From assembly GCF_028609865.1 (NCBI RefSeq), contig NZ_CP063194.1, forward strand, positions 682,001 to 746,000: a stretch of DNA of 64,000 nt. Direction: 5' to 3'. Under the pieces are notes generated by a model. That model was not told the origin of the DNA and searched no databases. It saw nothing but the letters and a program-made list of their open reading frames with translations. The translations under genes and the position numbers were made by a program. Of the stretch, positions 19,017-27,745 are shown piece after piece; the first letter of the stretch is position 1; every line of letters starts with the position of its first letter. Origin of the DNA: Corynebacterium jeddahense (lineage in GTDB: Bacteria; Actinomycetota; Actinomycetes; Mycobacteriales; Mycobacteriaceae).

Positions 19017-20312
19017 ATGGCTTCTGAGAACCAGGACAAGGCGGTACTCCACTACCCCGGTGGCGAGTACGAAATGGACATTATGCACGCCACCGAGGGC
19101 AACGACGGCGTCGTGCTGGGCAAGTTCCTCGGCGAGACCGGGCTGGTCACCTTTGACCCGGGCTACGTCTCCACCGGCTCCACCGAGTCCAAGATCACCT
19201 ACATCGACGGCGACGCGGGCATCCTGCGCTACCGCGGCTACGACATCGCGGACCTGGCGAACAACGCCACGTTCAACGAGGTGTCGTACCTGCTCATCAA
19301 CGGCGAGCTGCCGACCACCGACGAGCTGGAGAACTTCAACTCCGAGCTGCGCCACCACACCCTGCTCGACGAGGACTTTAAGGCCGCGTTCAACATCTTC
19401 CCGCGCAACGCGCACCCGATGGCCGTGCTCGCCTCCTCGGTGAACATCCTCTCCGCCTACTACCAGGACCAGCTCAACCCGCTCGACGAGGAGCAGCTGG
19501 ATAAGGCGACCGTCCGCCTCATGGCGAAGGTGCCGATGCTCGCGGCCTACGCGTACCGTGCCTCCCGCGGCAAGCCGTACATGTACCCGGACAACTCGCT
19601 CAACCCGCGCGAGAACTTCATGCGCATGATGTTCGGGTACCCGACCGAGGACTACGAGATCGACCCGATCCTCACCGACGCGCTGGACAAGCTGCTCATC
19701 CTCCACGCGGACCACGAGCAGAACTGCTCCACCTCGACCGTGCGCATGATCGCCTCGGCGCAGGCGAACATGTTCGTCGCCATCGCCGGCGGCATCAACG
19801 CCCTGGCCGGCCCGCTTCACGGCGGCGCGAACCAGGCGGTGCTCGAGATGCTTGAGGACATCAAGAACAACCACGACGGCGACGCCACCGACTTCATGAA
19901 CCGCGTGAAGAACAAGGAAAAGGGCGTCCGCCTCATGGGCTTCGGCCACCGCGTGTACAAGAACTACGACCCGCGCGCGGCGATTGTGAAGGACACCGCA
20001 CACGAGGTCCTCAACCACCTCGGCGGCGACGAGCTGCTCGACCTGGCGATGAAGCTCGAGGAAATCGCGCTGAACGACGAGTACTTCATCCAGCGCAAGC
20101 TCTACCCGAACGTCGACTTCTACACCGGCCTGATCTACCGCGCCATGGGCTTCCCGACGGACTTCTTCACCGTCCTGTTCGCCATCGGCCGCCTGCCGGG
20201 CTGGATCGCGCAGTACCGCGAGCAGCTGGCGATGAACACGAAGATCAACCGCCCGCGCCAGATCTACACCGGCTACACCCAGCGCGACTTCGTCCCGCGC
20301 GACCAGCGCTAG
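19017..20312 (+). CDS. gltA: Citrate synthase
   Basis: A 431-residue type II (hexameric) citrate synthase that condenses acetyl-CoA and oxaloacetate at the entry of the TCA cycle. The catalytic triad is H268 (GPLHGGANQ), H311 (GFGHRVYK) and D367 (PNVDFYTG). The length and the start (ASENQDKAVLHYPGGEYEMD) match actinobacterial GltA. AAAGG lies seven bases before the ATG at 19017, after a leader of about 65 bases. It is monocistronic in appearance: the next gene has its own promoter 105 bp downstream. Confidence 0.97.
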   Translation: MASENQDKAVLHYPGGEYEMDIMHATEGNDGVVLGKFLGETGLVTFDPGYVSTGSTESKITYIDGDAGILRYRGYDIADLANNATFNEVSYLLINGELPTTDELENFNSELRHHTLLDEDFKAAFNIFPRNAHPMAVLASSVNILSAYYQDQLNPLDEEQLDKATVRLMAKVPMLAAYAYRASRGKPYMYPDNSLNPRENFMRMMFGYPTEDYEIDPILTDALDKLLILHADHEQNCSTSTVRMIASAQANMFVAIAGGINALAGPLHGGANQAVLEMLEDIKNNHDGDATDFMNRVKNKEKGVRLMGFGHRVYKNYDPRAAIVKDTAHEVLNHLGGDELLDLAMKLEEIALNDEYFIQRKLYPNVDFYTGLIYRAMGFPTDFFTVLFAIGRLPGWIAQYREQLAMNTKINRPRQIYTGYTQRDFVPRDQR

Positions 20313-20346
20313 CCTGCGGAGCAACCGCCGTGCATTGCTCTTCCCT

Positions 20347-20352
20347 TATACT
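20347..20352 (+). promoter_or_regulatory. -10 box of the FKBP gene
   Basis: TATACT lies 64 bases before the FKBP ATG, downstream of gltA. A good -35 box is not obvious. Confidence 0.4.
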
Positions 20353-20416
20353 TTCGGGAGGAAGTGCTCGGCGGTTTCTTCGTGCAACCGCATAACCTGC
20401 AAGGAGTTAACGCGCA

Positions 20417-20776
20417 ATGGAAAAGCCTTTCATCGAGAAGCCGGAGGGCCCGGCGCCGACGGACCTCGTCATCGAGGACATCATCGTCGGCGACGGGGCC
20501 GAGGCGGTGCCCGGCGGCTTTGTCAAGGTGGATTACCTCGGGGTGGACTACGAAACCGGCGAGACGTTTGATTCCACCTGGGACCGCGGCGGCCCGGTGG
20601 AATTCCCCCTGCCCGGCCTCATCCAGGGCTGGCAGGAAGGCATCCCGGGCATGCGGGTCGGCGGCCGCCGCAAGCTCATCGTCCCGCCGGAGATGGCCTA
20701 CGGCCCCGCCGGTGGCGGCAGCACGCTGTCCGGCCTCACGCTGATCTTCATCATCGACCTGCTCGACGCGAACTAG
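20417..20776 (+). CDS. FKBP-type peptidyl-prolyl isomerase
   Basis: A 119-residue single-domain FKBP that speeds cis-trans isomerisation of X-Pro bonds. The N-terminal KPEGPAPTDLVIEDIIVGDG leads into VKVDYLGVDYETGETFDSTWDRGGPVEFPLPGLIQGWQEGIPGMRVGGRRKLIVPPEMAYG, with the conserved active-site D, W, Y and IP residues. There is no signal peptide, so it is cytoplasmic. AAGGAG precedes the ATG by 10 bases. The aldo/keto reductase gene follows after 10 bp and is likely cotranscribed. Confidence 0.93.
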   Translation: MEKPFIEKPEGPAPTDLVIEDIIVGDGAEAVPGGFVKVDYLGVDYETGETFDSTWDRGGPVEFPLPGLIQGWQEGIPGMRVGGRRKLIVPPEMAYGPAGGGSTLSGLTLIFIIDLLDAN

Positions 20777-20786
20777 GAGGCCCGGC

Positions 20787-21614
20787 ATGCGCGTCCCCGT
20801 GACCACGCTCAACGACGGCTACGATTTCCCGCTCCTCGGCCTGGGCACCTACAAGCTCCAGGGCGACGACGTGGAGACGATCGTGCGCTCCGCCATCGAG
20901 CTCGGCTACCGCCACATCGACACCGCCTCGCTGTACGGCAACGAGGTCGAGGTGGGCAAGGCGATCAACGACGCCATCAAGGCGGGCGACGTCACCCGCG
21001 AAGACCTGTTCGTGACCACGAAGCTGTGGAACGACGACCAGGAGCGCGTCGCCGCCGCCTACCAGGAGTCGCTCGAGCGCCTCGGCCTCGAGTTCGTCGA
21101 CCTCTACCTCGTGCACTGGCCGTGGCCGCAGCACGGCACCTACGTCCAGGCGTTCGAGCAGATCGCCGAGCTCCAGGGGATGGGGCGCCTGCAGTCGGCG
21201 GGCGTCGCCAACTTCTACCCGGAGGTGCTCGACGAGATCATCGAGAAGACCGGGGTGACGCCGGTGCTCAACCAGGTGGAGCTGCACGCCGGCTTCACCC
21301 AGCCTGAGCTGCGCGCCTACCACGAGGCGCACGACATCCTCACCGAGGCGTGGGCGCCCATCGCCCGCGGCTCGAACTTCGAGGATCCGGCGATCCGCGC
21401 CGTCGCCGACGCGCTCGAGGCTACCCCGGCGCAGGTGTCGCTGGCGTACCTCATGCGCCTCGGCTGCTCGGTGGTGCCGAAGACGTCGAACCCGCAGCGC
21501 CTCGTGGAGAACCTCGGCGCGGTGGACATCAAGCTCACCGACGAGGACATCTCGCTTCTCGACGGCGTGACCGGGGAGCGTCTCTCCGGCGACCCCCTCA
21601 CGTTCCCGGGATAA
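20787..21614 (+). CDS. Aldo/keto reductase
   Basis: A 275-residue NADPH-dependent aldo/keto reductase. The catalytic tetrad is visible: D45 and Y50 (HIDTASLYGNE), K79 (VTTKLW) and H110 (YLVHW). The cofactor-binding end contains VPKTSNPQRLVENL. It resembles 2,5-diketo-gluconate reductase-like enzymes of broad substrate range, so the true substrate is unknown. AGGAGG lies six bases before the ATG at 20787. It ends ahead of a strong terminator. Confidence 0.9.
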   Translation: MRVPVTTLNDGYDFPLLGLGTYKLQGDDVETIVRSAIELGYRHIDTASLYGNEVEVGKAINDAIKAGDVTREDLFVTTKLWNDDQERVAAAYQESLERLGLEFVDLYLVHWPWPQHGTYVQAFEQIAELQGMGRLQSAGVANFYPEVLDEIIEKTGVTPVLNQVELHAGFTQPELRAYHEAHDILTEAWAPIARGSNFEDPAIRAVADALEATPAQVSLAYLMRLGCSVVPKTSNPQRLVENLGAVDIKLTDEDISLLDGVTGERLSGDPLTFPG

Positions 21615-21632
21615 CCGGCGCTTTCGGCCCGT

Positions 21633-21670
21633 AGCCCGCCCCCTCGCACCCGCGACGGGGCGGGCTTTTC
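21633..21670 (+). terminator. Rho-independent terminator after the aldo/keto reductase
   Basis: AGCCCGCCCC (21633-21642) pairs with GGGGCGGGCT (21657-21666) in a 10-bp stem with a 14-base loop, followed by TTTTCTC. Confidence 0.85.
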
Positions 21671-21677
21671 TCGTGAG

Positions 21678-21720
21678 ATATTGCAAACACGGGACGGGGT
21701 TGTGTGGGATAGGTTACATT
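21678..21720 (+). promoter_or_regulatory. mctBC promoter region with RamB-like site
   Basis: ATATTGCAAAC (about 21678-21688) contains the TTGCAAA half of the RamB consensus. Possible -10 boxes TAGGTT (21710-21715) and TACATT (about 21714-21719) lie 80 bases before mctB. In C. glutamicum mctC responds to carbon source through RamA and RamB; the assignment here is inferred. Confidence 0.3.
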
Positions 21721-21797
21721 GTGTCCGTTGAGTCGGAGATTCCATATTTCCGGCGAGGCAGCACTAACTTTCCCGTGAATTAGAAAGGATCGAGGCA

Positions 21798-22136
21798 ATG
21801 GCAGGATCGACCGCTGTCCCGCAGCGTCACGAGCCAACTCCCGACGAGTTCGTCGCGATGCAGCAAAGCCCCGAATTCCAGGAGCTCAGGAGCACCTTCC
21901 GCGGCTTCACCTTCCCGGTGATGATCGCGGCGTTCCTCTGGTACGTCTTCTACGTCATCTTTGCGACGTTCGCCCCCGACACGATGGCGCGCGACTTCCT
22001 CGGCCTCAACGTCGGACTGTGGTTGGGCCTCGCCCAGTTCTTCACCACGTTCCTCATCACCTGGGTGTACGTGAAGTGGGCAAACAAGAACATCGAGCCG
22101 CGCGCGGCTCACATCCGCGAAGAAATGGAGGGCTAG
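21798..22136 (+). CDS. mctB: DUF485 membrane protein (MctB-like)
   Basis: A 112-residue membrane protein of the DUF485 family, with a cytoplasmic N-terminus (FQELRSTFRGFTFP) and two spans at about residues 37-55 and 70-92. Such proteins are always encoded just before acetate/monocarboxylate symporters of the ActP/MctC type and are thought to assist them. AAAGGA precedes the ATG by eight bases. The stop is 3 bp before the start of the transporter gene, so the pair is coupled. Confidence 0.85.
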   Translation: MAGSTAVPQRHEPTPDEFVAMQQSPEFQELRSTFRGFTFPVMIAAFLWYVFYVIFATFAPDTMARDFLGLNVGLWLGLAQFFTTFLITWVYVKWANKNIEPRAAHIREEMEG

Positions 22137-22139
22137 GCC

Positions 22140-23789
22140 ATGCACGTATTCACGCTCGCGGCGGACGCGCCGGAGGCGACCGGCAACCCGGCGCTCAACA
22201 TCACCATCTTCGGCGTCTTCATCGTCATCACCCTCTACATCGTCACCCGGGCCGGCAAGACGACGAGCGAGTCCGCAGACTTCTACACCGGAGGTGCGTC
22301 GTTTAGCGGCACGCAAAACGGCCTCGCCATCGCCGGCGACTACCTCTCCGCCGCGTCCTTCCTCGGCATCGTCGGCTCCATCGCGCTCAACGGCTATGAC
22401 GGGTTCCTCTACTCCGTCGGCTTCTTCGTCGCGTGGCTCGTCGCGCTGCTCCTCGTCGCGGAGCCGCTGCGCAACGTGGGGCGCTTCACCATGGCGGACG
22501 TGCTGTCGTTCCGCCTGCGCCAGAAGCCGGTGCGCGTCGCCGCCGCTTTCGGCACGCTGTTCGTCTCGCTTTTCTACCTCATCGCGCAGATGGCGGGCGC
22601 CGGTTCGCTCGTGTCCGTGCTGCTTAACCTGCACTCCTACACCGCGCAGGCCGTCTGCGTGGGCATCGTCGGCGTCATCATGATCATCTACGTTCTCGTC
22701 GGCGGCATGAAGGGTACGACGTACGTGCAGATGATTAAGGCGGTGCTGCTCATCACCGGCGTGGCCATCATGACCGTGCTCGCGTTCGTCATGGCGAAGG
22801 GCGGCCTGAACGCGGTGTTCGACCGCGCGATCGATATGCACGCCGCCTCCAACTACATGGCGGAGCACGGCTACCAGGCCGAGGACATCCTCAAGCCGGG
22901 CCTGAAGTACGGCAAGACCACGACCTCGAAGCTCGACTTCATCTCGCTCGGCCTCTCGCTCGTGCTCGGCACCGCGGGCCTGCCGCACGTGCTCATGCGC
23001 TTCTACACGGTGCCCACCGCCAAGGAGGCGCGCAAGTCCGTGACCTGGGCGATCGTGCTCATCGGCTCGTTCTACCTGCTCACCCTCGTGCTGGGCTACG
23101 CCGCGTCCGCGTTCGTCGGGCCGGACCGCATCCTCTCCGCGCCGGGCGGTGCGAACTCGGCGGCGCCGCTGCTCGCGTTCGAGCTCGGCGGCTCCATCTT
23201 CATGGCGCTCATCTCCGCGGTGGCGTTCGCGACCGTGCTCGCCGTGGTCGCTGGCCTGGCCATCACCGCCTCCGCGTCCATCGCCCACGACATCTACGAC
23301 GCCGTGCTTCGCGACGGCCAGTCCACCGAAGAAGAGCAAGTCCGCGTCTCGCGCATCACCGTGGTGGTGCTCGGCATCGTCTCCATCATCCTTGGCATCC
23401 TGGCGATGCAGCAGAACGTCGCGTTCCTCGTCTCCCTGGCGTTCGCCATCGCGGCGTCCGCGAACCTGCCGACCATCCTGTACTCCCTGTACTGGAAGCG
23501 CTTCAACACCACCGGCGCCGTCGCGTCGATCTACACCGGTCTCATCTCCGCGCTGGTGCTGATCATCCTGTCCCCGGCGGTCTCCGGCAGCGCGAGCTCG
23601 ATGTTCCCGAACGCGGACTGGTCGATCTTCCCGCTGTCCAGCCCGGGCCTCGTGTCCATCCCGCTCGGCTTCCTGGCCGGCATCGTCGGCACCTACCTGG
23701 GCAAGCCGGATAACTTCGACAAGCTCCAGGCCGAGATGGAGGTCCGCTCGCTGACCGGTGTCGGCGTCGAGGCCCCCGTCCAGCACTAG
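22140..23789 (+). CDS. mctC: Monocarboxylate/cation symporter (MctC/ActP type)
   Basis: A 549-residue sodium:solute symporter family protein with about 13 membrane segments. Typical blocks are SADFYTGGASFSGTQNGLAIAGDYLSAASFLGIVG, LIAQMAGAGSLVSVLL, GLPHVLMRFYTVPTAKEARKSV and AVVAGLAITASASIAHDIYDAVLR. C. glutamicum MctC imports acetate, propionate and pyruvate; the same role is inferred. It follows mctB by 3 bp without a strong ribosome-binding site. Transcription ends at the hairpin at 23799-23834. Confidence 0.92.
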   Translation: MHVFTLAADAPEATGNPALNITIFGVFIVITLYIVTRAGKTTSESADFYTGGASFSGTQNGLAIAGDYLSAASFLGIVGSIALNGYDGFLYSVGFFVAWLVALLLVAEPLRNVGRFTMADVLSFRLRQKPVRVAAAFGTLFVSLFYLIAQMAGAGSLVSVLLNLHSYTAQAVCVGIVGVIMIIYVLVGGMKGTTYVQMIKAVLLITGVAIMTVLAFVMAKGGLNAVFDRAIDMHAASNYMAEHGYQAEDILKPGLKYGKTTTSKLDFISLGLSLVLGTAGLPHVLMRFYTVPTAKEARKSVTWAIVLIGSFYLLTLVLGYAASAFVGPDRILSAPGGANSAAPLLAFELGGSIFMALISAVAFATVLAVVAGLAITASASIAHDIYDAVLRDGQSTEEEQVRVSRITVVVLGIVSIILGILAMQQNVAFLVSLAFAIAASANLPTILYSLYWKRFNTTGAVASIYTGLISALVLIILSPAVSGSASSMFPNADWSIFPLSSPGLVSIPLGFLAGIVGTYLGKPDNFDKLQAEMEVRSLTGVGVEAPVQH

Positions 23790-23797
23790 ACCAACCG

Positions 23798-23834
23798 AAA
23801 AGGGCCCGACCGCGTGCGGCCGGGCCCTTTTTCG
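23798..23834. terminator. Terminator after mctC
   Basis: AAAGGGCCCG (23799-23808) pairs with CGGGCCCTTT (23821-23830), followed by TTC. A-rich on one side and T-rich on the other, it can serve both mctC and the convergent surface-protein gene. Confidence 0.85.
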
Positions 23835-23839
23835 TACGC

Positions 23840-25612
23840 CTAGAAGAACGGGATGTAGCCGCCGAGGAGGCCGAGCATGCCGAGCGTGAGCGCGAGGCCG
23901 GCGAGGACGCCGGCGGCGATGGCGCCCGGGTTGCCCGGGTTGCCCGGGTCGCTCGGGGTCGGGGCGGGCGCCGGCGCGGTGGTCGTCGCCGCGCCCGTCG
24001 TGCGCACGTCGAGCTCGTAGGTGTGCGTGGAGCCGTCGCTTAGCGACGCCACCACAGGCACCTTCACCGCCTCACCCGCGGAGCGGGGCGCGCGGACGGT
24101 GACCCTGCCCGTGGTGCGGTTCACGGTGGCGCGCCAGCCGTCCGGCACCTGGCCGACCTGGAACGTGGTGCCGCGCGGCACCACGCCGGCCGGGGTGACG
24201 TTGACCGACCCGCCCGGGGCGACGGTGGCGGCGGGGTAGGAAAGCGATGCGGCGTCGAGACGCGGGGCGACCGTCGTGTCGAAGGTGCGGTTCACCGACG
24301 AGCCGTCCGCGAACAGGATCGCGGCGTTGATGCGCAGCACGCTGCCCGGCGCCATGCCCTGCGCGGCGGTGATGCGGATGCCGGTGTCGCCGTCGCGGGC
24401 GATGGTCCAGCCGCCGCGGGTTTCTTCGGTGACGAACACGCGGGCGCCGGCCGGCAGGCCCTTCGGCGTCACGACGATCGACTCGCCCGCCTTGATCGTC
24501 GCGTTGTCGATGCTCACGTTCGCGGTCTCGGACGCCGGGCGCCGCGGGGTGGTCGTGGCGGTCGGCTGCGCGGTGGTGGTCGGCTGCGCGGTGGTGGTCG
24601 TGGCGGCAGGGACGTGGACCGACGCCGGGACCGTGCGCCGGGTGCCGTCCGGGAAGACCACGGTGACGTCGAGCTTGAGCGCGTACCCTGGCTTCGCGTC
24701 GGCCGGGGCGGTGTAGGTGATCGCACCGGTCACTTCGTCGGTGCGCAGCGTCCAGCCGTTGTACTTCTGGTTCGGGCCGTAGACGCGGGAGCCGTCGGGC
24801 AGGGTGCCGTTGAGGTACACCGTGACCTGGCTGCCGGCGGGGACCGGTGTGTCCGCGTAGGAGAGCGCGCCCGGCGCCGGCTGCGGGGTCGTCGGCTGCG
24901 TCGGGGTCGACGGCTTCGTGGTAGCCGTCGGCGCGGTGGTGGCGGCTGCGGTGGTGGTCGCCGCAGCCTGCCCCACGGTCACGCGGGAGGTGTACTGCTT
25001 CGTGGAGCCGTCCGGGAACGCGGCCCCGAGCGTGAGCGCGATGCCGGCGCCGGCGCGCGCGCCTGCGGGGGCGGTGACGGTGACGTTGCCGGAGGACCGG
25101 TCGGCGTCGATACGCCACCCGCCCGAACCCGCCGGCGCCGCGAGCTGGGTGCCCTCGGGGAGCTGCACGCTCGGGCGCAGCGTCACGGAGCCGCCGGGGG
25201 CGACGGTCGCGTCACCCCAGCTGAGCTGGAGCGAATCGGCGAGCGAGACGGCCGGGCGGACGACGCGGACCGTGAACGGCGCGTAGTCGACGGTGCCGTC
25301 CGGGTAGGTGACGGTGACGTAGTTCTGCACGTACGCCCCCGGGTACTGGCCGAGCGGGCGCGCGGTGACGGTGCCGCGGTCGTCGACGGAGAGGTCCCAG
25401 CCGGCGCCGGCGGCCGCGACCGCGAAGGTGGTGCCCGCCGGGTACGAGCCGTTGAGGGTGAGGCGCGCCTCGGCGCCCGGTGCGGTTTCGGCGCTGGCGT
25501 AGGTGGGGTTGTAGACATGCGACATCCAGTCGGCGGCGTGGGCGGCTGGGGCGACGGTCGCGGTGGTGAGCGCCGCGGCGGTGAGCAGCGCGAGGGAGCG
25601 GGTGCGGTTCAT
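23840..25612 (-). CDS. Secreted surface protein with five YPDGT-type repeats
   Basis: A 590-residue exported protein. A signal peptide ends near residue 26 (AAHAADW). Five degenerate modules of about 85 residues follow (about 33-117, 126-212, 248-334, 358-442, 447-528). Each has an APGGSV-like strand, a WxL/WRx turn and a final YPDGT/FPDGS/LSDGS strand, in the style of Rib/YPDG domains of Gram-positive surface proteins. Thr/Pro/Ala linkers (rich in TTTA and QPTT) separate modules 2, 3 and 4. The end is a hydrophobic segment (AIAAGVLAGLALTLGMLGLL) followed by GGYIPFF. There is no LPxTG and no basic tail, so anchoring by sortase is unlikely. GAGG precedes the ATG. Adhesin or spacer function is inferred only from architecture. 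Confidence 0.8.
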   Translation of the reverse strand: MNRTRSLALLTAAALTTATVAPAAHAADWMSHVYNPTYASAETAPGAEARLTLNGSYPAGTTFAVAAAGAGWDLSVDDRGTVTARPLGQYPGAYVQNYVTVTYPDGTVDYAPFTVRVVRPAVSLADSLQLSWGDATVAPGGSVTLRPSVQLPEGTQLAAPAGSGGWRIDADRSSGNVTVTAPAGARAGAGIALTLGAAFPDGSTKQYTSRVTVGQAAATTTAAATTAPTATTKPSTPTQPTTPQPAPGALSYADTPVPAGSQVTVYLNGTLPDGSRVYGPNQKYNGWTLRTDEVTGAITYTAPADAKPGYALKLDVTVVFPDGTRRTVPASVHVPAATTTTAQPTTTAQPTATTTPRRPASETANVSIDNATIKAGESIVVTPKGLPAGARVFVTEETRGGWTIARDGDTGIRITAAQGMAPGSVLRINAAILFADGSSVNRTFDTTVAPRLDAASLSYPAATVAPGGSVNVTPAGVVPRGTTFQVGQVPDGWRATVNRTTGRVTVRAPRSAGEAVKVPVVASLSDGSTHTYELDVRTTGAATTTAPAPAPTPSDPGNPGNPGAIAAGVLAGLALTLGMLGLLGGYIPFF

Positions 25613-25723
25613 GGTTCCTCGAGATTTCGATAGACGGATTAAAACGGACGCAGCATATTCTAAAGAAATGCCAAGCGTCCGTTCAATTTTTCTCAGGAAC
25701 CGCGCGTTTGCTTGACGACGCAG

Positions 25724-26551
25724 CTATCGCCCCAGCCACCGACTCGACGAGAGCTGGCTGCTCCCGCTGAGCAACGTCGCCCAGTCACCGGGCGTCATGT
25801 TCGCGGTGGTGGTGCCGAGGCCCGGCGTCCATTGGCCCCAGTCGGCGGTGTAGACGTTGTTGGTGTCCACCTGCACGCCCTCGATGCTGCCCTGCTTGCC
25901 GGCGACCTGGTGGAGGTTGGCACGGGAGTGGATCTGGCCGCGGGAACCCCAGTCGTGCTGCCAGAAGTAGCTGCCGATGCCGTCCTCCAGGCACCACGCG
26001 ATGGTGTAGTAGTTGCCGTACACGCCGAGCTGGTAGCCGGCGGCGTTGAGGGCGACGCCCATCGCTTTGAGGTACGGGTTGATCAGCGAGTTGAACTGGT
26101 CGAGCGTGGGGTTGTCGTCGATGGCGACGTAGATCGGCCGCCCCGTCGGCCCGCCCGCGGCGGCGTGGAGCGCGATCGCCTGCGGGGCGTGGGTGGCTGC
26201 GCCGACCGCGCCCCGGCGCCAATCCGAGGTCTCGCCCTTGCCGAACTGGTACACCGAGGCGACGGCGAGCCCGTTCGCCTTGTAGTCCTGGGTCTCGGCG
26301 AGGGTGACGGGCTTGCCCTTCATCCACTCGGCGCCCGGGCGGCGCTCGGAAACGTAGCGCACCGCACCGAGGTGGCCGGCGGCCTTGACGGCGCGCGCGG
26401 ACGGGACGGCGGCGGAGTAGTCGATCACCGTGCCGAGCACGGGGCGGGCTTGTGCGCGGGCGGCGGGGGAGAACGCGAGGGACGCGGCGCTCGCGGTGGC
26501 GGCGGCCGCGGCGGCGGATTTCATGAACGTGCGGCGGTCAAAGGTATTCAC
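25724..26551 (-). CDS. Tat-exported glycosidase-like protein (DUF1906)
   Basis: A 275-residue protein with a twin-arginine signal (FDRRTFMKS, then an Ala-rich core cut near ARAQA, residue 34) and a DUF1906 domain, a TIM-barrel glycoside-hydrolase-like fold (compare the Tat-exported Rv2525c of M. tuberculosis). Key blocks are GTVIDYSAAVPS, AVRYVSERRP, PIYVAIDDNP, GYQLGVYGNYYTI and WQHDWGSRGQIHSRANLHQV. Acting on cell-envelope glycans is inferred. The start is GTG at 26551, seven bases after TACTGT on an apparently leaderless mRNA. It is 111 bp upstream of the surface-protein gene on the same strand. Confidence 0.85.
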   Translation of the reverse strand: MNTFDRRTFMKSAAAAAATASAASLAFSPAARAQARPVLGTVIDYSAAVPSARAVKAAGHLGAVRYVSERRPGAEWMKGKPVTLAETQDYKANGLAVASVYQFGKGETSDWRRGAVGAATHAPQAIALHAAAGGPTGRPIYVAIDDNPTLDQFNSLINPYLKAMGVALNAAGYQLGVYGNYYTIAWCLEDGIGSYFWQHDWGSRGQIHSRANLHQVAGKQGSIEGVQVDTNNVYTADWGQWTPGLGTTTANMTPGDWATLLSGSSQLSSSRWLGR

Positions 26552-26558
26552 ACGCGTA

Positions 26559-26564
26559 ACAGTA
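26559..26564 (-). promoter_or_regulatory. -10 box of leaderless DUF1906 gene
   Basis: TACTGT on the minus strand lies seven bases before the GTG at 26551; no ribosome-binding site is visible. Confidence 0.45.
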
Positions 26565-26643
26565 GCCCCAAACCGCCGCCCGCGCGATCGCGGGCGCGCC
26601 GAATTGCCCGCCCTGTTGGGGCGGGTTTGGGGTGTGGTGGGGG

Positions 26644-27684
26644 TTAGTCGAAGAGCAGCTCCATGGCGCCGGGGGTGGTCATGGGCACTTCGGCCCCGTT
26701 CGGGGCGATCCAGCGGATGCGCCCGCCGCGGGTATCAATGTGGCCGCGCCACGCGCGCTCCCGGTCATCATCGTTGGCCCCGTTGTGGTGGGGGCACAGT
26801 TGCACGAGGTTGTTCATGTTGGTCATGCCCCCGTGTTTCCACGCCCGCATGTGGTGGGTTTGGCACGACTCCGCGGCGTGGCGGCAGTCCGGGAACGCGC
26901 ACGCGGGGCTGACCAACTTCGACAGGGTGCGCTGCTTGCCGTTGGCGAGCCGGCTCGTGCGGTAGAGGTTCACCGCCCCTGCCTGCGGGTGGAACGCCGC
27001 GACCTCGAGTGTGGCCCCGTACTCCTGCTGCAGAAACTCCGCCCCGCTCATCGTCGTGCCGTCCGTGAGCGTCAGCGTGATGTCGTCCCCGGTGCCGGAG
27101 GTGATGCGCAGGTAGTCCGGGATGGGCACGAGCACGATGGGTCGGGGTGCGGCGTGGGGGACGGCAGCCCCGTCGTGCAACAAGGCGTGGAGGGCGTGGG
27201 CGAGATCCGCGGCACCGGGGATGTCGGATTCGGCCATCTTACGTAGGAGGTGTTCGAGGTCGGCGATGTCGCGCTCGTTGTAGGTCCAGATCATGGTGCG
27301 CATCCCGGCGACGGACTTACCAAAGCGGCAGGCGGGTTGCGGTGCGCGCACCGGGACCTTCACCAACCGGGTGATGCGCTTGGACAGGGCGCGATACGAG
27401 CCGCGGTGGCGCACGAGGTCGAGGCGGATGCGCCACCGTTCCGCAGCATCCGCCACCACACGCAGCTTCTTCTCAATCAGCACCAACTGGTCGAGCGGCA
27501 TCCCCGCCGCAAACACAAGCGCATCAGCCTGTTTGCGGGTGAACTTCGTCGGCCCGTAGTAGGCCTCCCACACCCGCCCCAGGTCGCGCACCCGGGTCGT
27601 CGACAGGCCGGCGGCCAGGGCGGCGTCGCGGGAGAAACCGGCGAGCACCTCGACACCGGCTTCGCAGAATTCGTTAAACATCAT
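26644..27684 (-). CDS. HNH endonuclease-like protein (DUF222/13E12 style)
   Basis: A 346-residue protein. The N-terminal 230 residues are helical and resemble the corynebacterial DUF222/13E12-type region. The C-terminal HNH domain (about 270-325) has ACAFPDC, CQTHHMRAWKHGGMTNMNNLVQLCPHHN with the paired Cys and His that bind zinc and metal. Such genes are multicopy in actinobacteria and are often associated with mobile DNA; whether they cut DNA is generally unproven. ATG at 27684 is chosen because TAGCGT ends seven bases upstream; a GTG three codons earlier is inside that box. A second, more divergent HNH protein lies at 43344-44918. Confidence 0.8.
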   Translation of the reverse strand: MMFNEFCEAGVEVLAGFSRDAALAAGLSTTRVRDLGRVWEAYYGPTKFTRKQADALVFAAGMPLDQLVLIEKKLRVVADAAERWRIRLDLVRHRGSYRALSKRITRLVKVPVRAPQPACRFGKSVAGMRTMIWTYNERDIADLEHLLRKMAESDIPGAADLAHALHALLHDGAAVPHAAPRPIVLVPIPDYLRITSGTGDDITLTLTDGTTMSGAEFLQQEYGATLEVAAFHPQAGAVNLYRTSRLANGKQRTLSKLVSPACAFPDCRHAAESCQTHHMRAWKHGGMTNMNNLVQLCPHHNGANDDDRERAWRGHIDTRGGRIRWIAPNGAEVPMTTPGAMELLFD

Positions 27685-27745
27685 GCGGATCACGCTAACC
27701 GCACAACAAACGCACTGTAAACACTTTGCACACTAAAGTGCGCAC

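Noticed and set aside
21780..23786. A 668-codon minus-strand frame opposite mctBC
   Set aside because: It is the mirror of the symporter codons; there is no start signal or motif.
24513..25118. Extra frames in the Thr/Pro-rich linkers of the surface protein
   Set aside because: They are low-complexity shadows of the repeat protein in other frames.
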